Assembly: GCF_947496725.1 (NCBI RefSeq)
Contig: NZ_CANMDS010000001.1
Span: forward strand, 1 to 64,000
Length of the DNA: 64,000 nt
Direction: 5' to 3'
Origin: an uncultured Dokdonia sp.
GTDB taxonomy: Bacteria > Bacteroidota > Bacteroidia > Flavobacteriales > Flavobacteriaceae
Numbering within the stretch: the stretch's first letter is position 1; each line of letters begins with the position of its first letter. Made by a program: the position numbers and the translations under genes. Under the pieces are notes generated by a model. The model was not told the DNA's origin. It was given only the letters and a program-made list of their open reading frames with translations, and did not search any database. Below are positions 17,913 to 26,831 of this stretch, piece by piece.

Positions 17913-18616
17913 ATTGTTTTTATAACCCACAAGTATCTAAATGCCCATTTCCAATTTATGGAATAACTATCTAGTGCGAGTTGTTTTGAATAGGTTTCTA
18001 ATTCTTCTTTTTTAAAGGCTCTAGCTATACTCACCTTACCATCATACTTAGCAATCTTACTTTTCATAAATATACCGCTAAAAAGCTGAAACAAACGATA
18101 TGCAATCTTACTGCGCTGCAAATCATTTATAATCACTCCTGTACTTGCAAGCTGCACAAAGGTTTTAATAAAGGTAAAGATTTGCTGGTCTGTAAAGTGG
18201 TGCATTGTCAAGGTGCATAATATAATATCGCACCCTGCTGTAGCAGCGTCTAGCGTAAGTATATTTTGAGTACTAAACGCGAGATGTGAGATACCTTCTG
18301 ACTTCTTTATTGCTCTGGCAATGCTCTTCTCATTTATATCAAGCCCTATAAAATCTATCTTATAATCTAGGTTTTCAAAATGTCTTGCAATCTGTCTTAA
18401 AACCTCTCCATCTCCACAACCTACATCTATCACTCTCCAATGTTTTTTATCGGGTTGTGAGGTAATCATATCCTGAAGGGCATTGATTGTTATCTTGTTA
18501 CCGCCTAAGTATTTGTTTACCACAGCTAGATCTTTGAGAGCGAGACGTAGGTCTGCTTCTGGCAACTCTGGGTCATCCATTAATTCTGGAGCAGTACTAC
18601 GTTTATCAATATTCAT
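17909..18616 (-). CDS. SAM-dependent methyltransferase
   Basis: 235 residues of the class I methyltransferase fold. Motif I reads VIDVGCGDGEVL, the acidic residue of motif II is in FIGLDINEKS, and TLTMHHF follows at motif IV. It probably methylates the oxygen or ring carbon of the polyketide made by the next gene, to which it is coupled by an ATGA overlap. Its own start overlaps the oxidoreductase stop (TAATG). The substrate is inferred from context only. Confidence 0.88.
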   Translation of the reverse strand: MNIDKRSTAPELMDDPELPEADLRLALKDLAVVNKYLGGNKITINALQDMITSQPDKKHWRVIDVGCGDGEVLRQIARHFENLDYKIDFIGLDINEKSIARAIKKSEGISHLAFSTQNILTLDAATAGCDIILCTLTMHHFTDQQIFTFIKTFVQLASTGVIINDLQRSKIAYRLFQLFSGIFMKSKIAKYDGKVSIARAFKKEELETYSKQLALDSYSINWKWAFRYLWVIKTI

Positions 18617-19734
18617 TACAAAAGGTTTTTGCCGTGAGTAGATGTTATAATCTTAGTGAGTAATCTAGGTGATTGCTGTAAAACTCTCACACCTACTTTA
18701 GTGATAGTATCGCTTTGCAAGCCTCGCTGTATGATAGCACCGTTGCGCATTCTGGTTGTAAATGCAGCCTTCCACTGCTTGGTATAATTTTGCTCTAGAA
18801 GCATTCTGCTTTTTGGATATGACAGATACTCTAATAAACACTCACTAGCAATCTTAGCACTATGTATCGCCATCGCCATACCATTACCACATAACGGGTG
18901 TATAAGACCTGCACTATCACCTATCATAAGTATGTGATTCTCCACAGTCTGCTTGTTTTGAAAGGATATCTGACTTATGGTGAGTGGTTTATTAAACAAG
19001 GGTTTCGCTTTCGCGAAAAATGACTTCAGCTCTTTATTCTTTTCTAATACTTCAACTCGATAGGTATCTAAATCTTTATATTTTTTAAATGATGCAACAT
19101 CTGCCAGATAACAAACATTTACAGCATCTGTCTCTACTTTAGATAGACCACAATACCCGCCTTTAAAGTTATGCAAGGCAACTTCATCTTCTGGAAAATC
19201 TGCTTGATAATGTGCCTTCACACCGAGCCAAGGAGAACGGGTGGAAATAAATTTTCGCGAAAGCGTAATATCTAGCGTACTTCGCTTTCCGTAGGCCCCT
19301 ATTACGTGTGGTGTTCTATAACTTTTACCAGCTATGGCAACTTCAAAAATATGATCATCATACGTTATGTCTAATACGCTTGCTCTCTCAACGGTGACGC
19401 CATTTTCAATAAGCTTATTGTACATCATATAATCTAGTTCATACCTACTTATACCAAAACCTCCTAGTGGTAAATCTACGCGAAGAACCTTACCGCTTAA
19501 ACCTGAGAAAGAAAATTTTGTAATCTCCTTTGCTCCGTGAGCGATGGGATCTATACCTAAACGTTTGAGATATGGCAATACCTCATTTGAGACATACTCA
19601 CCACAGACCTTATGTTTTGGGTACTCATTTTTTTCTATAAGAAGAATGCTATGAGCAGATTGGGATAAATGGAGAGCTGCGGTTAGTCCCGCAAGGCCAC
19701 CTCCTACAATAATGATGTCATAATCTTGTCTCAC
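18616..19734 (-). CDS. FAD-dependent oxidoreductase (geranylgeranyl reductase/hydroxylase-like)
   Basis: 372 residues. The N-terminal Rossmann motif is GGGLAGLTAALHLS. KHKVCGEYVS is typical of the geranylgeranyl-reductase and flavin hydroxylase superfamily, and the second FAD motif is MIGDSAGLIHPLCGNGMAMA. It probably hydroxylates or oxidises the polyketide product. It is the first gene of the leftward operon. Two shortened palindrome copies lie in it, encoding SFFAKAK and TLSRK. The promoter must lie in the short gap upstream, which also contains the terminator of the preceding gene. Confidence 0.86.
   Translation of the reverse strand: MRQDYDIIIVGGGLAGLTAALHLSQSAHSILLIEKNEYPKHKVCGEYVSNEVLPYLKRLGIDPIAHGAKEITKFSFSGLSGKVLRVDLPLGGFGISRYELDYMMYNKLIENGVTVERASVLDITYDDHIFEVAIAGKSYRTPHVIGAYGKRSTLDITLSRKFISTRSPWLGVKAHYQADFPEDEVALHNFKGGYCGLSKVETDAVNVCYLADVASFKKYKDLDTYRVEVLEKNKELKSFFAKAKPLFNKPLTISQISFQNKQTVENHILMIGDSAGLIHPLCGNGMAMAIHSAKIASECLLEYLSYPKSRMLLEQNYTKQWKAAFTTRMRNGAIIQRGLQSDTITKVGVRVLQQSPRLLTKIITSTHGKNLL
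19006..19019. repeat. Palindrome copy (14-bp, one arm shortened)
   Basis: CGCTTTCGCGAAAA lies inside the FAD oxidoreductase gene, encoding FFAKA. Confidence 0.8.
19252..19265. repeat. Palindrome copy (14-bp, one arm shortened)
   Basis: TTTTCGCGAAAGCG lies inside the FAD oxidoreductase gene, encoding TLSRK, 246 bp from the previous copy and with the opposite arm shortened. Confidence 0.8.
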
Positions 19735-19762
19735 ATTGTGAAGTTACAAACCACGAGACAAT

Positions 19763-19797
19763 AAAAAATCCTTAAAACTAAAGTTTTAAGGATTTTA
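19763..19797 (-). terminator. Terminator of OmpA-family gene
   Basis: AAAATCCTTAAAACT and AGTTTTAAGGATTTT form a 15-bp stem with a tiny loop, followed by Ts on the minus strand. It lies 22 bp beyond the stop codon. Confidence 0.85.
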
Positions 19798-19819
19798 TGA
19801 ATTCTGTTGAGGCTGGTTC

Positions 19820-20530
19820 TTAATTACCTCCGTTCGCTTGATTTATTGCATCTTCTTTCATTTGCTCATTAGGCACTATGGCAAGTTGCACTCTTCTATT
19901 TTGAGCTCTCCCCTCTGCTGTATCATTACTAGCCGCTGGTTGCGCCTCTCCATACCATACGGTTGTAAAACGCCCTGCAGAGAGCCCTGTACCTATCATA
20001 TAATTTGTGACTGCATTTGCTCTGTTTTGAGATAAGGTGAGGTTGCTTGCATCAGATCCTACACTATCTGTATGACCAGCTACAATAACATTAGTCTGAT
20101 TGTACTCTTTCATAATATTAGAAAGCTTGTTGAGCATAGTCTGGCTATTTGCGTTAATGTTATACTTGGCTGTATCAAAATACACACCAGAGTTCTCATC
20201 AAATGTTACGACTATACCATCATCTACACGCTCTACACTTGCACCTGGTATTTCTTGCTCTATCTGTTGTGCCTGCTTATCCATTTTATTTCCTATGAGA
20301 ACACCGGCACCGCCGCCTACTACACCACCTATAACTGCACCTAGCTCACCATTACCACCTTTACCGGCATTGTTACCTATAATGGCTCCAAGTATGGCTC
20401 CTCCAGTAGCACCTATTACGGCACCTTTTTGTTTATTATTTGCATTTTTTGTCGCTTCACAGCTAGTAAAACCTGTAAGCATTGCAGCACCAAGGGCTAC
20501 TACCGTTATATTTCTTAATATATTTTTCAT
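19820..20530 (-). CDS. OmpA-family lipoprotein with glycine zipper
   Basis: 236 residues. A signal peptide with the lipobox TGFTSC is followed by a glycine-zipper segment (about 36-82, repeats such as GAVIGATGGAILGA) likely to sit in a membrane. An OmpA C-terminal domain follows (VYFDTAKYNI, VAGHTDSVGSD, LSQNRANAV, GRAQNRRVQLA), which should bind peptidoglycan. It is probably an outer-membrane lipoprotein tethering envelope layers. It begins 26 bp after a lipocalin-like gene in the same direction. Confidence 0.92.
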   Translation of the reverse strand: MKNILRNITVVALGAAMLTGFTSCEATKNANNKQKGAVIGATGGAILGAIIGNNAGKGGNGELGAVIGGVVGGGAGVLIGNKMDKQAQQIEQEIPGASVERVDDGIVVTFDENSGVYFDTAKYNINANSQTMLNKLSNIMKEYNQTNVIVAGHTDSVGSDASNLTLSQNRANAVTNYMIGTGLSAGRFTTVWYGEAQPAASNDTAEGRAQNRRVQLAIVPNEQMKEDAINQANGGN

Positions 20531-20556
20531 TTTTATGATTTTTTGATGTGTAATAA

Positions 20557-21042
20557 TTACTCTGCGTTTTTAGTAAAATTCATTGTGATTTTAAAAGGAG
20601 ATCCTTCTACATTAACAGTTTGCGTCATTTGCAACTGATTATCAGACAGGTAAGAAAGCGATATTCTAAAACCAGTATTAGTCTCAGATTTCATTTTTGA
20701 ATCTGTAGGCTTTAGTAAGATGTCATAATTCATCTCATCACCTTCGTTATTAGGTATAGACCATACAAAGTATCTTGTTTCGGTATCGCAGCTTGCGCCC
20801 GAAAGTTCATAGTTTCCAAAATTATTATTAGGTATAAATCTCCAAGTACTACCTTCCATACACTCCTCAGAAGCATCGTTCAAAAGGTTTATATTATAAG
20901 TGCCTGCACGGTCATAACTCACATCGTTAAGTGTCCAGGTTCCTTTAAGTGTTTTTTTTGATTCTTTAATAACAGATGTGGAACCACAACTTGTAATCAC
21001 AGCTAGTACTACAACTAGCATTGACATTTTTAAATATTTCAT
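20557..21042 (-). CDS. Lipocalin-like lipoprotein
   Basis: 161 residues from the ATG at 21042. The signal peptide ends in a lipobox (VITSCGS). The mature part has the LKGTWTLNDV opening and the beta-strand pattern of the Bacteroidetes lipocalin-like family, with two cysteines (ECMEG and ASCDTE). The ligand is unknown. An upstream ATG (21072) would put ten extra residues before a canonical signal peptide, so it was not used. It is probably co-transcribed with the OmpA-family gene. Confidence 0.82.
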   Translation of the reverse strand: MKYLKMSMLVVVLAVITSCGSTSVIKESKKTLKGTWTLNDVSYDRAGTYNINLLNDASEECMEGSTWRFIPNNNFGNYELSGASCDTETRYFVWSIPNNEGDEMNYDILLKPTDSKMKSETNTGFRISLSYLSDNQLQMTQTVNVEGSPFKITMNFTKNAE

Positions 21043-21118
21043 AATAGTTAGGTTTTTAATGAAAAATGGCAATCTCTCACTAATGGAAAGATTGCCAAAT
21101 ATGGTTTATAGCCAAGTC

Positions 21119-21280
21119 TTATCTCTTAAATAAACGACTTACTAATGATAGTACAAATAATACAATGAAGATAAAGAATAAGATCTTTGCAATACTCTCA
21201 GCTCCAGAGGCTATACCACCAAATCCAAAGATTGCAGCGATAATTGCGATAATAATAAATATGATTGTGTAACGTAACAT
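21119..21280 (-). CDS. DUF1328 small membrane protein (YtjA-like)
   Basis: 53 residues encoded from an ATG at 21280 to a TAA at 21119. The start is [19 protein letters not shown], followed by [17 protein letters not shown] and a basic end, RLFKR. This is the classic two-helix DUF1328 pattern with its conserved GFGGIA turn. The function is unknown; such proteins are small inner-membrane proteins. It lies 76 bp upstream of the lipocalin-like gene in the same direction. Confidence 0.88.
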   Translation of the reverse strand: MLRYTIIFIIIAIIAAIFGFGGIASGAESIAKILFFIFIVLFVLSLVSRLFKR

Positions 21281-21436
21281 AATGTGATTGTTTTATTGAT
21301 TAGTATGGTGTAAAAGTATCGCCATTTGTTGCGTTTTTTTTAGACTTTAGCAGCCTTTAACGGCTAAATGTTAATCGATAGCCAAGATTCCCCCTTTTAA
21401 CTCATTTTTACTTAAAACATTAACATTTTCAACCCC

Positions 21437-21472
21437 ATAAAAAAGGGCTTCATATATGAAGCCCTTTTTAAA
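21437..21472 (-). terminator. Terminator of the E1 dehydrogenase gene
   Basis: AAAAAGGGCTTCAT and ATGAAGCCCTTTTT form a strong hairpin flanked by A and T runs, 21 bp beyond the E1 stop codon. Confidence 0.9.
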
Positions 21473-21492
21473 TAATAATCTAGTGTAAATTC

Positions 21493-23499
21493 TTAATAGT
21501 CTATGAGCTCTTGAAGCTCACTTTCTAGACGCTCTAAAGGTAAGTATTGCTGCTCTAGATTTGCATCAAAAGGAATAGGAGTATCTAAGCTTGTCACACG
21601 TTTTACCGGTGCGTCTAGCTTCTCAAAACAAGATTCCATTATAAGGGCCGAAATATCTGACATAATAGACCCAAAGCCAGAATCTTCTGTAAGTAATAAT
21701 GCCTTTCCCGTTTTACAAACAGATGCGATGATGCTCTCCTTATCTAGTGGTTGTAGTGTTCTCAAGTCTATAAGATCTACAGATAGCTCTGTCCTTTTAT
21801 TTAATAAGTCAAGCGCCCAGTGTACCCCTGCTCCGTAGGTGACGATGGTAAGTTGTGACCCTTCTCGTACTAGTGCAGCCTTACCTAACGGGATTGTGTA
21901 ATAATCTGTAGGCACTTCTTGTCTTATACTTCTGTATAGCTTTTTATGCTCAAAGAACAGCACGGGATTTGGATCTTCTATAGCCGTTGCAAGTAATCCC
22001 TTTGCATCTGCCGGAAAAGCAGGAAAAACCACCTTAAGACCTGGTGTATGTGTAAACCAGGCTTCATTAGTTTGAGAGTGAAAAGGTCCAGCAGCCACGC
22101 CTGCACCACAAGGCATACGTACCACCACATCTGCCGGTTGTGACCATCTGTAATGTGACTTAGCCAGGTAGTTTACAATAGGATTAAAACCCGAGGTTGC
22201 AAAATCAGAAAACTGCATTTCCATCATTGCTTTTTTTCCATTTATAGCAAGACCCATTGCTGTCTCAACAATGGCGCTCTCACAAATAGGTGTATTGCGC
22301 ACACGTTCTTTACCAAACTGCGCTACAAAGCCTTCGGTTATTTTAAAAACACCACCATACTCTGCCACATCTTGCCCCATTATCACAAGGTCATCATACT
22401 TCTCCATAGACTGACGCAAGCCTTGAGAGATAGCATCTATTAGTCTTAGCTCTTCTGTAGTGTTACTGGGTACGCTTTCGCGAAAGCGGAAAGGTGCATA
22501 CACATCTTCCATCTCTGTGTTGAGATCTGGAGTGATTTGCTCCTCTTGATACGACTTTTCTAGGTGTTCATTTATTTCATTCTTAATCTCAACGGCATAG
22601 CGTTCTTTTACCGTAGCCGAAAGTATACCTTCTTGCTCCAGATAGGCCTCATAATTACTAAGCGGATCCTTCTTTGCCCACATATCCATAAGCTCCTGAG
22701 GTACGTATTTTGTACCACTAGCTTCCTCGTGACCGCGCATTCTAAAGGTTTTAAACTCTATAAGTACTGGTCGCGGGTTATTACGTATATCCTCTGTTAT
22801 TTTTGAGATTTGTGTGTAGACTTCAAGTATGTTATTACCATCTATAATGTGTGACTCCATCCCGTAGCCCTGCGCTCTGTGAGCAAGATGCTCACAATTA
22901 TACTGCTCGCTAGTAGGTGTTGAGAGTCCGTAGCCGTTATTCTCTATGCAAAAAAGTACTGGCAGCTGCCATACAGACGCTACATTGAGCGCCTCGTGAA
23001 AATCTCCTTCACTCGTACCACCTTCTCCTGTAAAAACGGCCGTTACGGCTTTTTCTTCTCTTAATTTATGAGCAAGAGCAATCCCATCTGCCACACCAAG
23101 TTGTGGACCCAGATGTGATATCATTCCCACAATATTGTATTCTTGAGTACCAAAATGAAAACTACGATCTCTTCCTTTTGTAAAACCACTCATTTTACCC
23201 TGCCATTGTGTAAACAATCTATACAACGGTATCTCTCTCGTGGTAAACACGCCTAGATTACGGTGCATAGGCAAGATATACTCTTCATCGCGCATTGCAG
23301 ATGTAACTCCTACAGAAATGGCTTCTTGACCTATACCAGAAAACCATTTTGAGATTTTTCCTTGTCTAAGCAAGATGAGCATTTTCTCCTCAATCATACG
23401 AGGTTTGAGCATCGCTCTGTACAATTGCAAGAGTACTTTCTCATCAAGAGTACCTCGATTATAATTAAATGAGAGTGTGGTTTTTGTATGCGTAGCCAT
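21493..23499 (-). CDS. Fused E1 alpha-beta subunit of a 2-oxoacid dehydrogenase complex
   Basis: 668 residues from the ATG at 23499 (an upstream ATG at 23532 is less likely). The N-terminal half is E1-alpha, with the thiamine diphosphate motif GEGGTSEGD to ENNGYG. The C-terminal half is E1-beta (MGQDVAEYGGVF, TPICESAIVETAMGLA, MQFSDFA). It decarboxylates a 2-oxoacid, probably branched-chain, and passes the acyl group to a lipoyl E2 encoded elsewhere. A palindrome copy encodes FRFRES in the linker between the halves. The gene appears monocistronic. Confidence 0.92.
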   Translation of the reverse strand: MATHTKTTLSFNYNRGTLDEKVLLQLYRAMLKPRMIEEKMLILLRQGKISKWFSGIGQEAISVGVTSAMRDEEYILPMHRNLGVFTTREIPLYRLFTQWQGKMSGFTKGRDRSFHFGTQEYNIVGMISHLGPQLGVADGIALAHKLREEKAVTAVFTGEGGTSEGDFHEALNVASVWQLPVLFCIENNGYGLSTPTSEQYNCEHLAHRAQGYGMESHIIDGNNILEVYTQISKITEDIRNNPRPVLIEFKTFRMRGHEEASGTKYVPQELMDMWAKKDPLSNYEAYLEQEGILSATVKERYAVEIKNEINEHLEKSYQEEQITPDLNTEMEDVYAPFRFRESVPSNTTEELRLIDAISQGLRQSMEKYDDLVIMGQDVAEYGGVFKITEGFVAQFGKERVRNTPICESAIVETAMGLAINGKKAMMEMQFSDFATSGFNPIVNYLAKSHYRWSQPADVVVRMPCGAGVAAGPFHSQTNEAWFTHTPGLKVVFPAFPADAKGLLATAIEDPNPVLFFEHKKLYRSIRQEVPTDYYTIPLGKAALVREGSQLTIVTYGAGVHWALDLLNKRTELSVDLIDLRTLQPLDKESIIASVCKTGKALLLTEDSGFGSIMSDISALIMESCFEKLDAPVKRVTSLDTPIPFDANLEQQYLPLERLESELQELIDY
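22473..22488. repeat. Palindrome copy (complete)
   Basis: CGCTTTCGCGAAAGCG lies at the E1 alpha/beta junction, encoding RFRES. Confidence 0.9.
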
Positions 23500-23598
23500 T
23501 AGGTTGTGTTTGATATAACCAAATGTAATCATTATTGCCTAACGATTACCTGCAGTAAAATCTTGATGTTATATACTGACTAATAAGCACCTCTATTC

Positions 23599-23646
23599 AA
23601 AAAAAAAAGCTAGTAACTCATATGTAATACATACGAGTTACTAGCT
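23599..23646 (-). terminator. Terminator of the NmrA-like gene
   Basis: GCTAGTAACTC and GAGTTACTAGC pair, with further pairing inside the loop, and a run of ten Ts follows on the minus strand. It lies 39 bp beyond the stop codon. Confidence 0.88.
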
Positions 23647-23684
23647 TCTCATAAAATCTGTAAATAGCTTTTAAAAAGCAGTGA

Positions 23685-24329
23685 TTATGCCTCCTCTACT
23701 GCTACTTTATTTAAGGCGTCTGCTATGAGCGTATCTCCTTTTATAATTTCAAAAGTTTCTCTATTTGCTACATCATCATTAAGAGAGCGTACCAGCGTTT
23801 GAGCTACATCATTACGACTTATCTCTCCGTGCTTTCCTAGCTTTTCTTGTAGCTCAATTTTATTTGTGAGCTCATCATTTGTTAAGCTTCCTGGGCGCAC
23901 TATTGCATAGTTAAGACCGCTTTCTTTAAGGTACACATCTGCATTATGTTTTGCTTTTAAGTAATCCTGCAAGTCTTCTGCCTCTTCTGGATTATCTGCT
24001 CCCATAGAGCTTAGCATTACAAATTTCTTGATGTTATTTTGTTTTGAAGCATCAATCATCTTCTTTGCTCCTTCTTGGTCTACAGCAACTACTTTTTTAC
24101 CACCAGATCCGGCTGCAAAAAGTACTTTATCATAAGGCTGGTTAAATACTCGAGTTACATCTTCTTCAAGATCTCCCATTACGGTTGCTATACCCTTAGA
24201 TGCAAAGAAAGATTTTTGCTCCTCCTTACGCACCATTGCTATAGGTGTGAAGTATTGTGATTCATTTAAAAGGTTTACTATTTTTTTTCCTGTGGTACCG
24301 TGGGCACCTGCTACTAATATCTTTTCCAT
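23685..24329 (-). CDS. NAD(P)-binding NmrA/atypical SDR protein
   Basis: 214 residues from the ATG at 24329 (MEKILVAG). The Rossmann motif GAHGTTGKKIV is at the very start, and KFVMLSSMGAD and YAIVRPGSLTND follow, as in atypical SDRs of the NmrA/YwnB type. The YxxxK catalytic motif is not in the usual place, so it may be a redox sensor or have an altered mechanism. The substrate is unknown. It stands alone, with its own terminator. Confidence 0.85.
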   Translation of the reverse strand: MEKILVAGAHGTTGKKIVNLLNESQYFTPIAMVRKEEQKSFFASKGIATVMGDLEEDVTRVFNQPYDKVLFAAGSGGKKVVAVDQEGAKKMIDASKQNNIKKFVMLSSMGADNPEEAEDLQDYLKAKHNADVYLKESGLNYAIVRPGSLTNDELTNKIELQEKLGKHGEISRNDVAQTLVRSLNDDVANRETFEIIKGDTLIADALNKVAVEEA

Positions 24330-24465
24330 AACCTCAAGATAGAAAGATACTGGCGGCAAACCATAGATTACTAATCGGTTTAACTTCGATTTAGTATGAA
24401 AGTATCATTTTGAGAATCAATTACTAATGAAATTAACATAAAGTAATTGTTAATGTGTTGCAATA

Positions 24466-24481
24466 CGCTTTCGCGAAAGCG
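24466..24481. repeat. Palindrome copy (complete)
   Basis: CGCTTTCGCGAAAGCG lies in the divergent intergenic region between the NmrA-like and dioxygenase genes. Confidence 0.9.
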
Positions 24482-24580
24482 TACAAAAAGTTACTAACAA
24501 TTTGAGGCTCCAAAATGTGAAAAACGCTGTTAAGCCCCTAAAAATGCTTACCTTCGTCACACAACAGTAAAGATTACAAG

Positions 24581-25531
24581 ATGAATAATATACCAAGTGT
24601 AAACCTTGCAGATTTTTTGAGCGATGATCCTGCAACTAAGGATAAGTTTGTTCAAGAAATAGGTAAGGCATATGAAGAAATAGGATTTGTATCCCTTAAG
24701 AACCATTTTCTAGATGATGAGCTTGTAGATGATTTATATAAGAATGTAAAGGACTTTTTTGCACTTCCAGAGGCTACAAAAAAGAAGTATGAAATAGAAG
24801 GTGGCGGTGGCCAGCGTGGTTATATTTCTTTTGGCAAAGAACACGCAAAAGGAAAGAAAGAAGGTGACTTAAAGGAGTTTTGGCATTTTGGACAAGAGGC
24901 AGATGAAGATGCAAATCTTATCGAGGAGTATCCAGAAAATGTGATTGTAAACGAGGTTCCAGCGTTTAATGAAAAAGGTATGGAAGCATACCGTATGCTA
25001 GAAAAAACAGGAATCTATGTATTACGTGCACTAGCACTTTATGTAGGTCTTGATGAGTTTTATTTTGACCACTGGGCAAGAAACGGAAACAGCATCTTAA
25101 GACCTATACACTACCCTCCTATTACCGAAGAGCCTAAAGGTGCCGTACGTGCAGGTGCTCACGGTGATATAAACCTCATAACTTTACTTATGGGAGCCTC
25201 TGCCGGAGGATTACAAGTACTACGTAAAGATGGCGAGTGGATAGATGCTATACCTAATGAAGATGAGCTTGTAATAAATGTAGGTGATATGCTAGAGCGT
25301 CATACTAATAATAAATTGCGTTCTACTATACACCGTGTGGTAAACCCTCCAAAAGAGCAATGGGGAACGGCTCGCTACAGTATTCCTTTCTTTATGCACC
25401 CTAGATCAGATATGAAACTTAACTGTCTTGACGAGTGTGTAGATGAAAACCACCCAAAGGCTTTTGAAGATATTACAGCGGGTGACTTTTTACACCAGCG
25501 TCTTGTAGAAATAGGGTTGATTAAAGAATAA
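24581..25531 (+). CDS. 2-oxoglutarate/Fe(II) dioxygenase, isopenicillin N synthase family
   Basis: 316 residues. The iron-binding triad is His194-x-Asp196 (AHGDINLITLL) and His251 (IHRVVNP), and Arg265-x-Ser267 (ARYSIPFF) would bind the 2-oxoglutarate carboxylate. The N-terminal DIOX_N region (EEIGFVSLKNH) is present. It oxidises a small molecule that cannot be named from sequence. Two bases separate it from the next gene, an eIF1-like factor, so they are probably co-transcribed. Confidence 0.9.
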   Translation: MNNIPSVNLADFLSDDPATKDKFVQEIGKAYEEIGFVSLKNHFLDDELVDDLYKNVKDFFALPEATKKKYEIEGGGGQRGYISFGKEHAKGKKEGDLKEFWHFGQEADEDANLIEEYPENVIVNEVPAFNEKGMEAYRMLEKTGIYVLRALALYVGLDEFYFDHWARNGNSILRPIHYPPITEEPKGAVRAGAHGDINLITLLMGASAGGLQVLRKDGEWIDAIPNEDELVINVGDMLERHTNNKLRSTIHRVVNPPKEQWGTARYSIPFFMHPRSDMKLNCLDECVDENHPKAFEDITAGDFLHQRLVEIGLIKE

Positions 25532-25533
25532 GT

Positions 25534-25866
25534 ATGGACTTAAGTGATCAATTAAAGAATCTTTTTCCGGATCACACTCCGGAAAAAGATGCTACAGAAA
25601 ATCTTGACATAGAAGATACACTCTGGATACAAGATGATCCTCTCATTTGTAAATACGAGAAACGTAAAGGAAAACCTATCACGATTATAGAGGGGTATAC
25701 CGGCGCTACTTCAGACTTTAAAATTCTTGCAAAAGAGATTAAAGTTTTACTAGGTGTAGGTGGTAGTTTTAAAAATGAAAGTATCATTATACAAGGTGAT
25801 TATAGAGATCGCATTATGTCTTTTTTAAAAGATAAAGGTTTTAAAACTAAACGTGTAGGCGGATAA
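25534..25866 (+). CDS. SUI1/eIF1-like translation factor (YciH family)
   Basis: 110 residues. The C-terminal 70 residues carry the SUI1 pattern: RKGKPITIIEGY, LAKEIKVLLGVGGSFKNESIIIQGDYRDRI and the final KGFKTKRVGG. Bacterial YciH-like proteins bind the small ribosomal subunit and can affect start-codon fidelity. It follows the dioxygenase gene by 2 bp. Confidence 0.9.
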   Translation: MDLSDQLKNLFPDHTPEKDATENLDIEDTLWIQDDPLICKYEKRKGKPITIIEGYTGATSDFKILAKEIKVLLGVGGSFKNESIIIQGDYRDRIMSFLKDKGFKTKRVGG

Positions 25867-25900
25867 ACGTATCTTAACCCCAAGTAAATACACCATCCCT

Positions 25901-26830
25901 ATGTCACAACTCTTACACGTTACAAACGGCGATAGCCTTAATGATAGATTACTTGCAATGCAAGTAAAAGGAGATTATGCGGTATGGCGAGAGATGCTGT
26001 GTGAAGGTAAGACAGTGGCAAACCTAGCCAGTGAAGAGTTTAGAGCGGCACGTATATCTTTTTTTAAATCAAATTACCCGGAGCACGCTGGATCTTATGA
26101 TGATAAATTTGGGAGTCAGCTAGCTATTATTGCAGACGCCCATTTATATGAAGAAGTCGTCTTATGGTTTGAATATGATCTCTTTTGTCACATTAATATG
26201 CTTGCCTGTATAAGTTTTTTACGTGCTATAAATTACAAGGGTATTGTCTCACTTGTGTGTAGCGGTCGTGTAACTGGCGAAAAAGAGCTTAAAGGCCTCT
26301 CGCAACTATCTGACCAGCAACTACTGGCTCATTATAAAGACAAGACTACGCTTACAAACCACGATATCTTTCTTGCAGATGATTTATGGAGGCTATATTG
26401 TGGCAATGACCACTTAAAGCTTAAGCCACAGCGTGCAAAAGATACTAGCTTCACCTATTTATCTAACTGTATAAGTGCACACAAAGAGCGATTTCCGCAC
26501 GTGCAGAGTGGACTTAACACACTGGAAACAAATATGCTTAGACTCATACGCAAGTATGAAATTAAATCAGAAAAACAACTATGTGGTTATATGCTCAATT
26601 ACCAAGGTTACTATGGGTATGGAGATATACAACTATTTAAAATGATTGAAAGAATGCGACCTTTTTTTACAATCCAGAATGATGTACTTATACTCACAGA
26701 AGAGTCTAGTAGCATTCTAGACACCGGTAAAAATGTATTTCAAAAAATCGCTTATTCTTGCAACCTAGGTGGTGTGTCAAAGTATGATTACACCTATGAT
26801 GAAAATAACCACCAGCTTACAAAATTATAA
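25901..26830 (+). CDS. DUF1835 domain protein
   Basis: 309 residues. The N-terminal LLHVTNGDSLNDRL and GDYAVWREMLCEG motifs are typical of DUF1835, and LYEEVVLWFEYDLFC with LSDQQLL follows. The family's function is not known. It lies 34 bp after the eIF1-like gene and 1 bp before the nucleoside phosphorylase gene, so all belong to one rightward transcript. Confidence 0.85.
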   Translation: MSQLLHVTNGDSLNDRLLAMQVKGDYAVWREMLCEGKTVANLASEEFRAARISFFKSNYPEHAGSYDDKFGSQLAIIADAHLYEEVVLWFEYDLFCHINMLACISFLRAINYKGIVSLVCSGRVTGEKELKGLSQLSDQQLLAHYKDKTTLTNHDIFLADDLWRLYCGNDHLKLKPQRAKDTSFTYLSNCISAHKERFPHVQSGLNTLETNMLRLIRKYEIKSEKQLCGYMLNYQGYYGYGDIQLFKMIERMRPFFTIQNDVLILTEESSSILDTGKNVFQKIAYSCNLGGVSKYDYTYDENNHQLTKL

Positions 26831-26831
26831 T

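Noticed and set aside
20072-20546. Plus-strand frames opposite the OmpA-family gene
   Set aside because: They mirror the glycine-zipper and OmpA coding sequence and lack support.
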